Below are positions 43,015 through 51,937 of a stretch of 64,000 nt of DNA, one piece after another. The stretch covers positions 3,038,001 to 3,102,000 of the forward strand of contig NZ_CP076326.1 of assembly GCF_018771565.1 (NCBI RefSeq), written 5' to 3'. The DNA comes from Thermoflexus hugenholtzii (lineage in GTDB: Bacteria > Chloroflexota > Anaerolineae > Thermoflexales > Thermoflexaceae). A program made the position numbers and the translations under genes. Under the pieces are notes generated by a model. The model saw only the letters and a program-made list of their open reading frames with translations, was not told where the DNA came from and ran no database searches. Position 1 is the first letter of the stretch; every line of letters starts with the position of its first letter.

Positions 43015-43254
43015 CTATATTTTCCTTAAATCCCCCCTTCCAATCCATTTTTTGGTTTTATGATCTATAATCATCACATCCATAATTCCCCTTAAATACC
43101 AATTCGCGAGCTCATCAAGCAACCCATAAGGCCATAAATAGAAAATTCGTCCGTCAGTTGTGCGAAACAAAACGGGAATCCGGGAAACTTCGCCATAAAT
43201 AACATCAAATGCCTCGTAAGGGTCGACAATGATTAGCTGAGCTTTTGATCCCAT
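43015..43254 (-). CDS. Putative immunity protein for Rhs tip 2
   Basis: The 79-aa protein (MGSKAQLIIVDPYEAFDVIY...) begins 12 nt after the end of tip 2. Its sequence is clearly richer in A/T than flanking genes, which suggests recent acquisition. Segments RIPVLFRTTDGRIFYLWPYG and MDVMIIDHKTKKWIGRGD suggest a small beta-rich fold. No family is recognised; the immunity role comes from position. Confidence 0.6.
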   Translation of the reverse strand: MGSKAQLIIVDPYEAFDVIYGEVSRIPVLFRTTDGRIFYLWPYGLLDELANWYLRGIMDVMIIDHKTKKWIGRGDLRKI

Positions 43255-43266
43255 GATTTTTGCTCC

Positions 43267-44247
43267 TTATTTCAAGCGTTCGATGCGCAGAAGAAGAACC
43301 CGAACCGGATCTGGAGACCAATATTCAACTCCCCATCCGGCTCGGAAGCCCGTGTCTCGGGGCCAGAACCAGGGCCGAACTCGCCGAGGCCCATAGATAC
43401 GAGGCTGAGATGTGATCTCAAACTCCACCCGATATGAAGGGGGTTCCTTTAAGGCTAAATGGCTTAAGGCTTCCTTCGCGCTCTCAAATTCATCCGTAGT
43501 GAAATACGTTTTGTCTACCCGTCCTCCACGCAGCAGCCCGGTTTCCTGGATGGCCCGGAGTTCTCCCTCCGAGATATAGCGCACATAGGTTCCCCGAAAT
43601 GCCGCTCGCATCACCATCCGATCCACACCGTGGAAGATCCCGCCGCTGAGCCCACCGATGATCGCATCCCGCCCCAGTTCAACCGGATCGCCTAACCCTT
43701 CCCCGATAGCCTTCCCGGTCAGCACGTTCTCGGTGGCTCGAGCCGCTTGCCCAGACACTGCGCCACTGAACGCCCCTGCGCCCACCATCCCCCATAAGCC
43801 TGTCCCCAACACCGCGCTGGCTCCATAGAAGGTGGCTCCACCGACCGCCCCGGCTACGGCGCTGGCGCCGACAGCAGCCCAGTTGACGTTCGTAAAGGCC
43901 TGCACCTGAAGGCCATTCTGGCTGATGTTAGCGGCCACCTGGACGCCGTAGTTGATGAGCGCTCCGCTGACGGCGCCGATCCCCATCATCACCAGGATGA
44001 CCGGGACGTGGCCACTGGGATCGGTGTAGCGCAGCGGGTTGTTGTAGACATATGCATACCGGTTCAGCGCCTGCGGGTTCCCCGGCTCGGGCACGATGGG
44101 ATCGGGTTGCAGGAAGCGGCCCAGGGCCGGGTCATAGAAGCGCGCCCGGTAATCATACAGGCCCAGATTCGCCTCCCACCGCTGGCCGGTGAAGCGGCGG
44201 TCGGTGGGGAAAAGCCCACTCTCCGCCGGAATGACCCTATCCGCCAA
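43267..44247 (-). CDS. Displaced Rhs toxin tip 2, ADP-ribosyltransferase-like C-terminus
   Basis: The 326-aa frame starts with the Rhs core (RFTGQRWEANLGLYDYRARF to YTDPSGH), then a Gly/Ala-rich hydrophobic linker (about 80-200). The C-terminal toxin begins YVRYISEGELRAIQETGLLR and continues TYFTTDEFESAKEA, YRVEFEI, YGPRRVRPWF and GVEYWSPDPVRV. This resembles ART-like Rhs toxins of the TreTu kind that modify EF-Tu, but I cannot verify this. Only a TTG without SD is available at 44247, so expression may need recombination into the main gene. Confidence 0.7.
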   Translation of the reverse strand: MADRVIPAESGLFPTDRRFTGQRWEANLGLYDYRARFYDPALGRFLQPDPIVPEPGNPQALNRYAYVYNNPLRYTDPSGHVPVILVMMGIGAVSGALINYGVQVAANISQNGLQVQAFTNVNWAAVGASAVAGAVGGATFYGASAVLGTGLWGMVGAGAFSGAVSGQAARATENVLTGKAIGEGLGDPVELGRDAIIGGLSGGIFHGVDRMVMRAAFRGTYVRYISEGELRAIQETGLLRGGRVDKTYFTTDEFESAKEALSHLALKEPPSYRVEFEITSQPRIYGPRRVRPWFWPRDTGFRAGWGVEYWSPDPVRVLLLRIERLK

Positions 44248-44268
44248 GTAGACGAGGGGGCAGGAGCC

Positions 44269-44277
44269 GGGCTATAT
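44269..44277. repeat. 9-bp junction sequence shared with 43012-43020
   Basis: GGGCTATAT precedes both tip 2 (here) and tip 3 (43012-43020), exactly where each Rhs core fragment begins, in frame with a TAG stop. It may mark the cassette boundary. Confidence 0.45.
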
Positions 44278-44282
44278 GCTTG

Positions 44283-44771
44283 TTAAGGTGCATCTTCCTC
44301 CCATAACTCCGGAATGGAGCAGATGTCTTCCCAGATCACCTGCACCACCTCCTCCAGCGGCGTGCCCGGAGGAAATTCTCGTGTCTTTTTCGGATCGTAG
44401 AGAAATGCTCCACCACTCGTCGCTGGACCTGACATCTCTACGATAATCTTTTCCTCTAAAAAAGATATGCCATAGGTGCGGGCTTTTTTAGCAAATGAGC
44501 GCCAGCTTTTAAAACCTGCTGCTTTTGCCACTGGGGGAACACCTTTACGCTTGAAAGCTTTCTGCAAATCCGGCACCTCAATATGAGGGTTGCCTTCTTC
44601 TATCTTCCTCCGAACTGCTTCGACAAGACCTGCGAGACCCTCAGATGTCAAATCCACTACTAAGACCGGTTCGCGTGCAAAATATAAACGGTGTTTTTCA
44701 TCACGATAGAGGGTAGGAAGATAAGCTTTTCCGGAGCGAGCCGTTATATCTATCTCAACACGCTGCTTCAT
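44283..44771 (-). CDS. Putative immunity protein for the main Rhs toxin
   Basis: The 162-aa protein overlaps the Rhs stop by 4 nt, so it is translationally coupled to the toxin. It has two visible parts: an N-terminal segment (ITARSGKAYLPTLYRDEKHR, LYFAREPVLVVDLTSEG) and a C-terminal segment (AAGFKSWRSFAKKARTYGIS, EFPPGTPLEEVVQVIWEDIC). It is more A/T-rich than the Rhs core. No named family is recognised; the role is inferred from coupling. Confidence 0.65.
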   Translation of the reverse strand: MKQRVEIDITARSGKAYLPTLYRDEKHRLYFAREPVLVVDLTSEGLAGLVEAVRRKIEEGNPHIEVPDLQKAFKRKGVPPVAKAAGFKSWRSFAKKARTYGISFLEEKIIVEMSGPATSGGAFLYDPKKTREFPPGTPLEEVVQVIWEDICSIPELWEEDAP

Positions 44772-47365
44772 CGTGTAACCTCCAAGATAATTTTTAACAT
44801 CACATTTCTCTCAGCAGCAAATTGCTTCAATGCGTGTAACAACTCCCATTGCTTTTCATTTCCTCCAGATATCACTAACCAAAGCTCACGAATCTTAATA
44901 TCTTGCGCTCGAATAATCACTTGTTCTGATTCTTTTCCGTAACTTGCACCCCTAAATTCCGCTAATTTTTTAATATATTCTTGCACAGCTTGCTGAAGTT
45001 GCTTAAGGTCTTGATAACGCTGCGCCCCTAGATCTAGAGTCTTGAGACTGACGACCCTTCCTTCCTCAGGGATCCAATAATCCACCACTGGAAACCGCTC
45101 TGGCAAATTTTGCCCAAAGAGTCGATGAAGCATTTGCCCCCGTTGCAGCGGAGGCAGATCCCATACCCGCCTGGCCACCTCCGCCGCCGCCCGGACTTCA
45201 TTGGTGCAATCCGCATCGGCACAGGCGGCCTGAACCGCACCCCCCGCCGCGCTCCCACCCGCCAGGAGGGCGCTTCCCCCTTCCCAGGCCAGCATCCCCA
45301 GCCCCACCAGCAATGCCCCGTGGGCCGCCCCCACCACGGCAATATAGCCCCCAGCCAGCAGTTTCTGCTCCCAGGTGGCCTGGGGGTGCTGGACGATGGT
45401 GAGGGCCAAATCCAGGTTGCCGCAGGTGACCCCGTATCCGGGGAGGCCCCGGACGAAACTCACCGGTCCCCAGCAATGGCCGGTGGGGTCCACATACCGC
45501 AAAGGGTTCAACCGGGCATAGGCATAGCGGTTCAGGCTGGACGGATCGCCCGCCTGAGGCACCAGCGGATCCGGCTGCAGGAAGCGGCCCAGGGCCGGGT
45601 CATAGAAGCGCGCCCGGTAATCATACAAGCCCAGATTCGCCTCCCACCGCTGGCCGGTGAAGCGGCGGTCGGTGGGCCAAACCCCGGTCTCCAGCCGGAT
45701 GGCGCCATACGGGAGATACCGGGTCACGCCCGCCGGGCTTCCGCCCTGCGCCAGCACCGTGACGCTGCCCAGATGGTCCCCCACCGTGGCGTAGACCGCG
45801 CTTCCCTCCCGCACCGCCACCGTCTCGCCGCCCAGGCGGTAGACCTTCCGCACCACCCCGCCCCGGATCTCGTAGCCGTCGTCCACCACCACCGTGCGGA
45901 GGCCCCCCACCTCCCGCACGACCCGGTTCCCTTCGGGGTCATACCGGAAGGAAGCCACCCGCTCGGCGCCCCGCCAGACCTCCTTCAAGCGGTTCTCGGG
46001 GTCGTAGACGTAGCGCCATTCCACCCCGCCCACGGTGCGGGTCACCACGTTCCCGTTCCCATCATACCCCAGCGTCGTCCCATCGCTCACCGAGACCAGC
46101 TTCCACGAACGCCCGCGGTCGCTTCCGGCCCAGGCCGCATGCCAGGCCTCGTCCAGGCAGCGGACGGTGCGGCTTTTCGCCACCAGGGGGAGGTAGACCC
46201 GGTAAGGCCCCGGCGGGACAGTCGGCGGGGCGGGATCCCCATAGTCGTAAACCCAGGCCTGGGCCCCCTCCGTCCGCCGCAACCACCGCCCCCCTTCATC
46301 CAGGGTCCAGGTCCCGCTCACCGGCCCGCTCATCCCGGTGAGGCGGTCCAGCTCATCATAGGCAAAGGCCCAAACCTCCGACCACACCGTGTCCGTGATC
46401 CGCCAAACGTTGCCGGCCGGGTCGTAGGCGTAGCCCAGGTCCAGCCCCGGCCCCTGGATCCAGACCACCCGCAAGGTGCGGGGGTCGTAGGCGCGCTGGA
46501 GGAGGCCGCCCCCGAACAGGGTGAGGTTCGTGAGCTGGCCCGCGGCATTGTAGGCGGCGTTCCCGGCATAGAGGCTCCATCCAGTGAGGGCCGTGGGCCA
46601 GCCGTGCGGACCATAGGCCACCGTGAGGACCTCGCCGTCGGGGTCCACCCGCTGCGCCAGGCGGTCCATTGCGTCGTAGGCGAAGCGCTGGAGGTAGGTC
46701 TGGCCGTCCACGGTGAGGGTGGCGGTGAGGACGCGGCCCCGGGCGTCGTAGGCCCAGGTCCGCTGGATCCCCTCGGCGGTCCAGGCCCGGGTCTTGCGCC
46801 CGAGGGAGGCCCCATACCCGGGCTCATCGTAAGCGAAGCCCACGGCATACCCCGAAGGCCCCGGGTCCGGCGGGGGAACGTAAGCGGCGCCATCCGGGAC
46901 GTTCGGGGTGTAGGTTTTCCCTTTCAGCCGGTTGAGGGGGTCGTAGTAGAAGTTCACCGCCCAGCCCCGGGCGTCCACCTGGGCGATGAGGTTGCCGGCC
47001 GCATCATAGCGGTAGAACCAGGTGCCCATCGCGGGGTCGTCCATCCGCACCTTGCGGCCCAACGGGTCGTAGGCGATGCGGATCCGGTTGCCCAGGGGAT
47101 CCCGGACATCGGTGAGGCGGTCCAGGGCATTGTAGCGATAGCGGGCCACCGCCAGGGGCTCCGCCGAAAGGGTGGGGGAGGAGAAGGTTCCTTTGAAGGC
47201 GTAGACTTCGGCCAGGCGGCCCAGGCCGTCGGCGCACCGCAGGGCCTGATGGCCGTTGGGATCCAGGGCCAGCACCCCGCCATCGGCGTAGGCGTAGCGG
47301 GTGACGCTCCCATCGGGGGCGGTGACCGTGAGGGGACGGCCCAACGCGTCATACGTGGTGCGCAC
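44768..47365 (-). CDS. Rhs polymorphic toxin, C-terminal part (repeats, core and nuclease-like tip)
   Basis: This 865-codon frame continues the gene at 47349-50609 after a 1-nt shift. It contains many YD repeats (e.g. YDPLGRKVRMDDP, YDAAGNLIAQVDARG) and the Rhs core GSVTVLAQGG...RFTGQRWEANLGLYDYRARF...LGRFLQPDPLVPQAGDP ending YVDPTGHC. A variable C-terminal toxin follows. Its segment FPVVDYWIPEEGRVVSLKTL with LDLGAQRYQDLKQL resembles CdiA-type endonuclease tips. The shell would encase the toxin, which is released after the DPxG core. The only local start is a GTG at 47365, so readthrough of the shift or an intact original gene is likely. Confidence 0.85.
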   Translation of the reverse strand: MRTTYDALGRPLTVTAPDGSVTRYAYADGGVLALDPNGHQALRCADGLGRLAEVYAFKGTFSSPTLSAEPLAVARYRYNALDRLTDVRDPLGNRIRIAYDPLGRKVRMDDPAMGTWFYRYDAAGNLIAQVDARGWAVNFYYDPLNRLKGKTYTPNVPDGAAYVPPPDPGPSGYAVGFAYDEPGYGASLGRKTRAWTAEGIQRTWAYDARGRVLTATLTVDGQTYLQRFAYDAMDRLAQRVDPDGEVLTVAYGPHGWPTALTGWSLYAGNAAYNAAGQLTNLTLFGGGLLQRAYDPRTLRVVWIQGPGLDLGYAYDPAGNVWRITDTVWSEVWAFAYDELDRLTGMSGPVSGTWTLDEGGRWLRRTEGAQAWVYDYGDPAPPTVPPGPYRVYLPLVAKSRTVRCLDEAWHAAWAGSDRGRSWKLVSVSDGTTLGYDGNGNVVTRTVGGVEWRYVYDPENRLKEVWRGAERVASFRYDPEGNRVVREVGGLRTVVVDDGYEIRGGVVRKVYRLGGETVAVREGSAVYATVGDHLGSVTVLAQGGSPAGVTRYLPYGAIRLETGVWPTDRRFTGQRWEANLGLYDYRARFYDPALGRFLQPDPLVPQAGDPSSLNRYAYARLNPLRYVDPTGHCWGPVSFVRGLPGYGVTCGNLDLALTIVQHPQATWEQKLLAGGYIAVVGAAHGALLVGLGMLAWEGGSALLAGGSAAGGAVQAACADADCTNEVRAAAEVARRVWDLPPLQRGQMLHRLFGQNLPERFPVVDYWIPEEGRVVSLKTLDLGAQRYQDLKQLQQAVQEYIKKLAEFRGASYGKESEQVIIRAQDIKIRELWLVISGGNEKQWELLHALKQFAAERNVMLKIILEVTR

Positions 47366-50300
47366 CCGGGGGGCGTTGGGGTCTGGATCCCGGATAAGGG
47401 GTGACCACTTTCCCGTCCGGGGTGGTGGCGTAGGTGTATTGAGGGACGAAATACGGCAGGCTCTCCTCGGCGGCCCGGCCCAGGGCGTCGTAGCGGGTAT
47501 ACTGGACGATCTCCTGGCCCCCTCCCGAGCAGGTCCATCCCGGGCCAGGGGTCTGGCGCTCCACCCGCCGCCCCAGGCCGTCGTAGTAAAGCCGCTCCCA
47601 GAAGGCCAGCCCGCCCCCGCACCAGGGGACTCCAGGCGTTCCCCGCACCAGCCGCACGACCATCAGGGGCCAGCGGTTCGTGAAGGGACGGTCCACACCG
47701 TCGTAGTAAAGCCACTCCTCGGTGGGGAAGTCCCAGGTGTCCCCCGGCCGCACCACCGTCCGCAGCCGCCCGAAGGGATCGTAGGTGTAGGCCGTGGAAG
47801 CCCCGTTGGGGTCCACCTCCCGCTTCAAAGCCCCCACCGGCCCCCGCCCGGCGCCCGGGTCGCTCTCGTTCACCCCGTAGTGTTCATAGCGGGTGGTGTG
47901 CCCCAGGGGATTGCGTTCCCACACCCGGTAGACGCCGCTCGGATCATAGCCGAACGTCGTGGTAAAGCCCCGGGCGTCGGTGAGGACGGTGGGGTTGCCA
48001 TAGACGTCGTAGGCGGCCTGCTCTCTCACCCAGCCCCAGCCTTCCTTGCCCCGATCCACCCGGGTGAGGAGGCCTTTCGTGGGTGGGGTGGTGAAGGAGG
48101 CGGCGCCGTCGTAGAAGAAGCGGGTTTCGGTCTGCAGGGCCGCCCCGCCGGTATCCTCGGAGATCCCCTCGTAGACCCGCTCCCAGGCGACTTTGTCCAG
48201 GATCCAGGCCGAGGTGTTGTAGGCATATCCCCGGTGCGTGGTGCGCTCGTCCCCGGCCACATCCAGGAAGCCGTGCTCGAAGACCGCCGTGACGTTCCCG
48301 TAGCCGTCGTAGCGCCATTCGGTGCGTGTAGTGCGGCCATCGGTCGTGGCGTCCTGGCGCTGGAGGAAGACGAAATGCGCCCCGCCCAGGGTGGGGGAAA
48401 TACCGTAAGTGGAGGCAATGGCCTGAAGGACCTGCCCATTGGGGCTTCGGATCTGATGCTCCCGCGGTCGCCCCCGAACCGGCCAGGGGTCGTTCGTGGG
48501 GCCTTCAGGGAGCGCGAAGCGGGTCCACTCCACCCGCTGGGGATTCCCATTCCGGTCCTGAAAGGTCACGGTCACTTCCCGGTAGCCCAGGAAGGGGCCG
48601 CCGGTGGGGCCGGTGAAGCCATCCGGCCAGGTGCAGCCGGTCTGGTCCTCGCCCCAGAAGAGATAGCACCGCCCCCGGCTGTCGCCGCTGTAGGCGTAGG
48701 CCTCCTGCCAGCCCCCGCCCAGGCCGTCGGTGACCTGCCGCCACGCCACCCGGTAGTTCTTGGCCTGCCAGTGGCCCCCATCCGGCGTCTCGTAGCCCAC
48801 CTCGATAACGCCCCCGTAGCCGTTGTCGATCCGGGTCAGACGGGGGTAGAAAAAGCGGGCCTGGTCCCACTCGCTGCAGGGCTGGGCGAAGACGTTGCAC
48901 CAGTCCTTATTGGGATACCCGGTGTAGCCGAAGGTGAAGGGCGGCAGGGCTTTCCAGGCATTGCCCTCGGGGGCCCATTCCTGGATCGCCGTCAGGATCC
49001 GCAGGCGCTTGTTCGTCTCATCCTCGGGGATGAAGGTCCCGTAGGTGAAGCGGATCTCCCGCACCACAGCCCACGTCCCATCCCCCCGCCGCCGCTCCAG
49101 CACGACCTTCTGCACGGCGTCCGTCTGCCAGAAAATGGCCGCCATCCCCGCCGCGGCGAAGTCCCATCGGTAGGCCGGGGCCCCGAAGCCGTCGTGGGGT
49201 CCGTTGCCATTCCAGCGCCGGTCCCAGAGGACCCGCACCCGGGTTCCCGGATATTCCATCTGGGTGAAATAGCTCGCCCGCTCGGAGTTCGGGTCGTCCC
49301 CGTGGCAGCCTTCGTTCGGGCCGAGGAAGCCCGCCGCCCGGAAGAGGTCGCACTGCTGGGCCAGGGTCTGCTCGGCGTAGGAGAAGGTCACCGTGACCCC
49401 GGTAGGATGCACGATCTCCTTCACCCGCCAGCGGACGGTGGCCGCCCCCGTCGTCCAGCCGCTGCCGGTCCACGGCCCGATGGACCCCCGCAGGGTCTGG
49501 CGGCTGTCAGGGGTGGTCCCCAGGCGGTAGCGGGTGCCGTCCCGGAGCGTCACCTCCCACCACCCGTTCTCCGGCCCCGGCTGCCATTCGATGCGCCAGA
49601 ACCGCTCGTCCTCGGTGCGGAAGCGATAGGTCGCGCTCCCCGGCCCGAGATACTGAGCGCGATCGGGCAGCGGGGCCTCCGGCACCAGCTTCACCGCCTC
49701 CCCGTTCACCACCAGCAGCGGCACGGCGTCCCAGCACAGGTAGAAGTTCGCGCCGTCAAAGCACCGCCGCACGTTGCGCCACAGCACCTCGGCCACCTCC
49801 AGGCTCCAGCCCCAGCCCACCCCGTCCGACTGCGCCCAGGTCAGCACCCCGTCCAGCCGGCGGCTGTTATAGGCGAGGCGCAGATCCGGCCGGATGCCCC
49901 CCGGGCCCGGCGGGAGGTCGAGGGGATATGCCCACACCAGACCCCCCGAGAAGCGATCCACCCGGGCGTCGTGGAAATTCAGCACCCAGCCGCTCTCCTT
50001 CACCCCCTGGGTGCCGGCCCCGAACACCGACAGGTGGTCGGTGGGGAAGGCCACCACCCCCGCCGCCTCATCCAGGAGGGTGGGGGTGAGGGTCTGCCAC
50101 CCCTGCCGCTTCTCGTCCCAGTGTCCCACCCAGGGCCGCAGCCAATCCGGGCGGGCGGCCCAGTTCACCAGGTCCCCCAGCCGCAGGGTCACCGTGAGGG
50201 GGGCGGCGAAGCGGGCAAGGGGCGCCCCCCGGGCATCCACGGCGGTCAGATCGAAGGCCAGGGCCAGGCCGGCCTGGCCGGCCCCCAGGCGGCGCTGCTC

Positions 50301-50609
50301 CCGCACGGCCAGACGCAGGCGGGCGAGGGGGACCCGGTCGGGGACCTCCACGGTGATCCGGCCGTTGAGGAAGGCCACCGGGGCGCCAGGGACGACGGGC
50401 CGTTCCTCCGGTGGAGGCAGGGGCAGAGGCAGGGGCGCGGACGGCGGAGTGGGGGAAGGCGGAGGCAGCGGGCTCTGGAAGACCGGCGCAGCCTGCCGGG
50501 AGGCGGGCTCGGGGAAAACCGGGGCAGGGGCTCTCGGAGGAAGCACGAAGGGTTGGCCCAGCAGACTCACGAGGGTCAGCACAAGCACCGGGCGCGGCCA
50601 CCGACCCAT
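47349..50609 (-). CDS. Rhs polymorphic toxin, N-terminal part (Sec-exported)
   Basis: The 1086-aa frame starts with a signal peptide (RPVLVLTLVSLLGQPFVLP) and a Pro-rich linker. An SpvB/Rhs N-terminal shell region follows (GLVWAYPLDLPPGPGGIRPD, LRLAYNSRRLDGVLTWAQSD), then YD repeats (YDVYGNPTVLTDARGFTTTF, YDPFGRLRTVVRPGDTW). A C-run of four (47398-47401) puts it out of frame: VVTPYPGSRP... is read instead of VVTP plus LIRDPDPNAPRVRTTYDALG in the next frame. Together the parts make about 1,940 residues. Sec export without T6SS genes resembles B. subtilis WapA. It lies 57 nt after hpt. Confidence 0.87.
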   Translation of the reverse strand: MGRWPRPVLVLTLVSLLGQPFVLPPRAPAPVFPEPASRQAAPVFQSPLPPPSPTPPSAPLPLPLPPPEERPVVPGAPVAFLNGRITVEVPDRVPLARLRLAVREQRRLGAGQAGLALAFDLTAVDARGAPLARFAAPLTVTLRLGDLVNWAARPDWLRPWVGHWDEKRQGWQTLTPTLLDEAAGVVAFPTDHLSVFGAGTQGVKESGWVLNFHDARVDRFSGGLVWAYPLDLPPGPGGIRPDLRLAYNSRRLDGVLTWAQSDGVGWGWSLEVAEVLWRNVRRCFDGANFYLCWDAVPLLVVNGEAVKLVPEAPLPDRAQYLGPGSATYRFRTEDERFWRIEWQPGPENGWWEVTLRDGTRYRLGTTPDSRQTLRGSIGPWTGSGWTTGAATVRWRVKEIVHPTGVTVTFSYAEQTLAQQCDLFRAAGFLGPNEGCHGDDPNSERASYFTQMEYPGTRVRVLWDRRWNGNGPHDGFGAPAYRWDFAAAGMAAIFWQTDAVQKVVLERRRGDGTWAVVREIRFTYGTFIPEDETNKRLRILTAIQEWAPEGNAWKALPPFTFGYTGYPNKDWCNVFAQPCSEWDQARFFYPRLTRIDNGYGGVIEVGYETPDGGHWQAKNYRVAWRQVTDGLGGGWQEAYAYSGDSRGRCYLFWGEDQTGCTWPDGFTGPTGGPFLGYREVTVTFQDRNGNPQRVEWTRFALPEGPTNDPWPVRGRPREHQIRSPNGQVLQAIASTYGISPTLGGAHFVFLQRQDATTDGRTTRTEWRYDGYGNVTAVFEHGFLDVAGDERTTHRGYAYNTSAWILDKVAWERVYEGISEDTGGAALQTETRFFYDGAASFTTPPTKGLLTRVDRGKEGWGWVREQAAYDVYGNPTVLTDARGFTTTFGYDPSGVYRVWERNPLGHTTRYEHYGVNESDPGAGRGPVGALKREVDPNGASTAYTYDPFGRLRTVVRPGDTWDFPTEEWLYYDGVDRPFTNRWPLMVVRLVRGTPGVPWCGGGLAFWERLYYDGLGRRVERQTPGPGWTCSGGGQEIVQYTRYDALGRAAEESLPYFVPQYTYATTPDGKVVTPYPGSRPQRPPGAHHV

Positions 50610-50665
50610 CTCCCACCTCCGTGGAACAAGCTCTTACGGTCTTTGTGCTAACGTGGATTTTGTAG

Positions 50666-51253
50666 TCAGGTCAAACCTTCCGTCAAAGCGTCGGCCTTCA
50701 GCACGGCGATGAAGGGGATGTTCCGGAACTTCTCGTCCAGGTCCAGGCCGTAGCCGAAGACGAAGACGTTGGGGATCTCGAACCCCACGTAATCCAGGGG
50801 GACCTGGATCTCGCGCCGCGCTCGCTTGTCCAGCAGCGCGCAGACCCGGAGGGTGGCAGGGTTCCGCGTCCACAACAGCCGCAGGATGTGATCGAGGGTG
50901 CGCCCGCTGTCCACGATGTCCTCCACGATGAGGACATGGCGCCCCTCGATGTTGGTCTGGAGGTCCATCAGGATGCGCACCACCCCGGTAGATTGCCGGG
51001 CGCCGATCCCATAGCTGGTGATGGCCATGAAATCGATCTCATGGGGAACGGTGATGTGGCGCATGAGGTCGGTGAGGAACATCACGCCGCCCTTGAGCAC
51101 GCAAACCAGCACCAGATCCTTGCCCGCGTAGTCCCGGGAGATCTGAGCGCCCAGCTCCGCGATACGACGTTGCAGAACATCCGCCGGGATCAGGATGCGG
51201 TCGATCAGGTGCTCACATCCCCAGCTCGAGGGGGACTCCACCGGCGTCTCCAT
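50666..51253 (-). CDS. hpt: Hypoxanthine phosphoribosyltransferase
   Basis: The 195-aa enzyme salvages hypoxanthine/guanine with PRPP. Seen are LVLVCVLKGGVMFLTDLMRH, SYGIGARQSTGVVRI (flexible loop), the PRPP motif HVLIVEDIVDSGRTLDHILR and LDKRARREIQVPLDYVGFEI. It lies 30 nt after tdk, so purine and pyrimidine salvage genes are co-transcribed with ribosomal protein genes. Confidence 0.95.
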   Translation of the reverse strand: METPVESPSSWGCEHLIDRILIPADVLQRRIAELGAQISRDYAGKDLVLVCVLKGGVMFLTDLMRHITVPHEIDFMAITSYGIGARQSTGVVRILMDLQTNIEGRHVLIVEDIVDSGRTLDHILRLLWTRNPATLRVCALLDKRARREIQVPLDYVGFEIPNVFVFGYGLDLDEKFRNIPFIAVLKADALTEGLT

Positions 51254-51283
51254 ACCTCCCGCCTCCCCCGTCCCGTTCGAGCC

Positions 51284-51874
51284 CTACGGGGTTTCCGTCG
51301 CCTCCCGGGGGACCACATGGCAGCGCCGGCAGCGGGCCTCGTAGGTCTCGCTGCCACCCACCAGGATCACCGGGTCGTCGTAGCGGGCAGGCCGCCCGTT
51401 GATCAGCCGCTGGGTGCGCGTCGCCGGCGCCCCGCACACCACACAGATGGCGTGCAGCTTGTCCACCTGATCCGCCTGAGCCATGAGCAACGGCATCGGC
51501 CCGAAGGGCTCCCCACGGAAATCCATATCCAGCCCGGCCACGATCACCCGGATCCCTCGCTCCGCCAGGGCCTGAACCACATCGGCGATCTCCCAGTCGA
51601 AGAACTGCGCCTCATCGATCCCCACCACCGTCGTCCCCGGCTGAAGATGGTCCAGGATCGCCCGGGCGTGCGGCACCGGGATGGCCTCGATATCCAGGCC
51701 GTTGTGGGAGCGAACTCTCTCCAGGCCGTAGCGGGTGTCGATCAGGGGTTTGAAAACCTGGACCTGCTGGCGGGCGATCTGGGCGCGGCGGAGCCGGCGG
51801 ATGAGCTCCTCGGTCTTGCCGCTGAACATACACCCGCTGATCACCTCCACCCAGCCCGCGCGGGCCTTCTCCAT
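51284..51874 (-). CDS. tdk: Thymidine kinase (type II)
   Basis: The 196-aa enzyme has P-loop [32 protein letters not shown] (catalytic Glu), [14 protein letters not shown] and a zinc site CVVCG...CRRCH. It phosphorylates thymidine. The ATG at 51874 follows AAGGAGGCG. It lies between rpmE and hpt. Confidence 0.95.
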   Translation of the reverse strand: MEKARAGWVEVISGCMFSGKTEELIRRLRRAQIARQQVQVFKPLIDTRYGLERVRSHNGLDIEAIPVPHARAILDHLQPGTTVVGIDEAQFFDWEIADVVQALAERGIRVIVAGLDMDFRGEPFGPMPLLMAQADQVDKLHAICVVCGAPATRTQRLINGRPARYDDPVILVGGSETYEARCRRCHVVPREATETP

Positions 51875-51937
51875 CCTTCGCCTCCTTGGGATCAGACGGG
51901 ACGCCGCCTCTGCTCCCGTAGGCGGCGGCGTCGGGCC

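Noticed and set aside
44768-47365. Treating the C-terminal Rhs part as an independent gene
   Set aside because: Its only start is a GTG with no SD inside a continuous YD repeat region, and one base fewer joins it to the upstream frame.
40575-50609. Transposon or insertion sequence driving the Rhs array
   Set aside because: No transposase, integrase or terminal inverted repeats are visible; homologous recombination through the Rhs core is sufficient.
47301-50651. Very long open frame on the plus strand across the Rhs gene
   Set aside because: It has no domain signature and an antisense composition; the minus strand carries clear YD repeats and a signal peptide.
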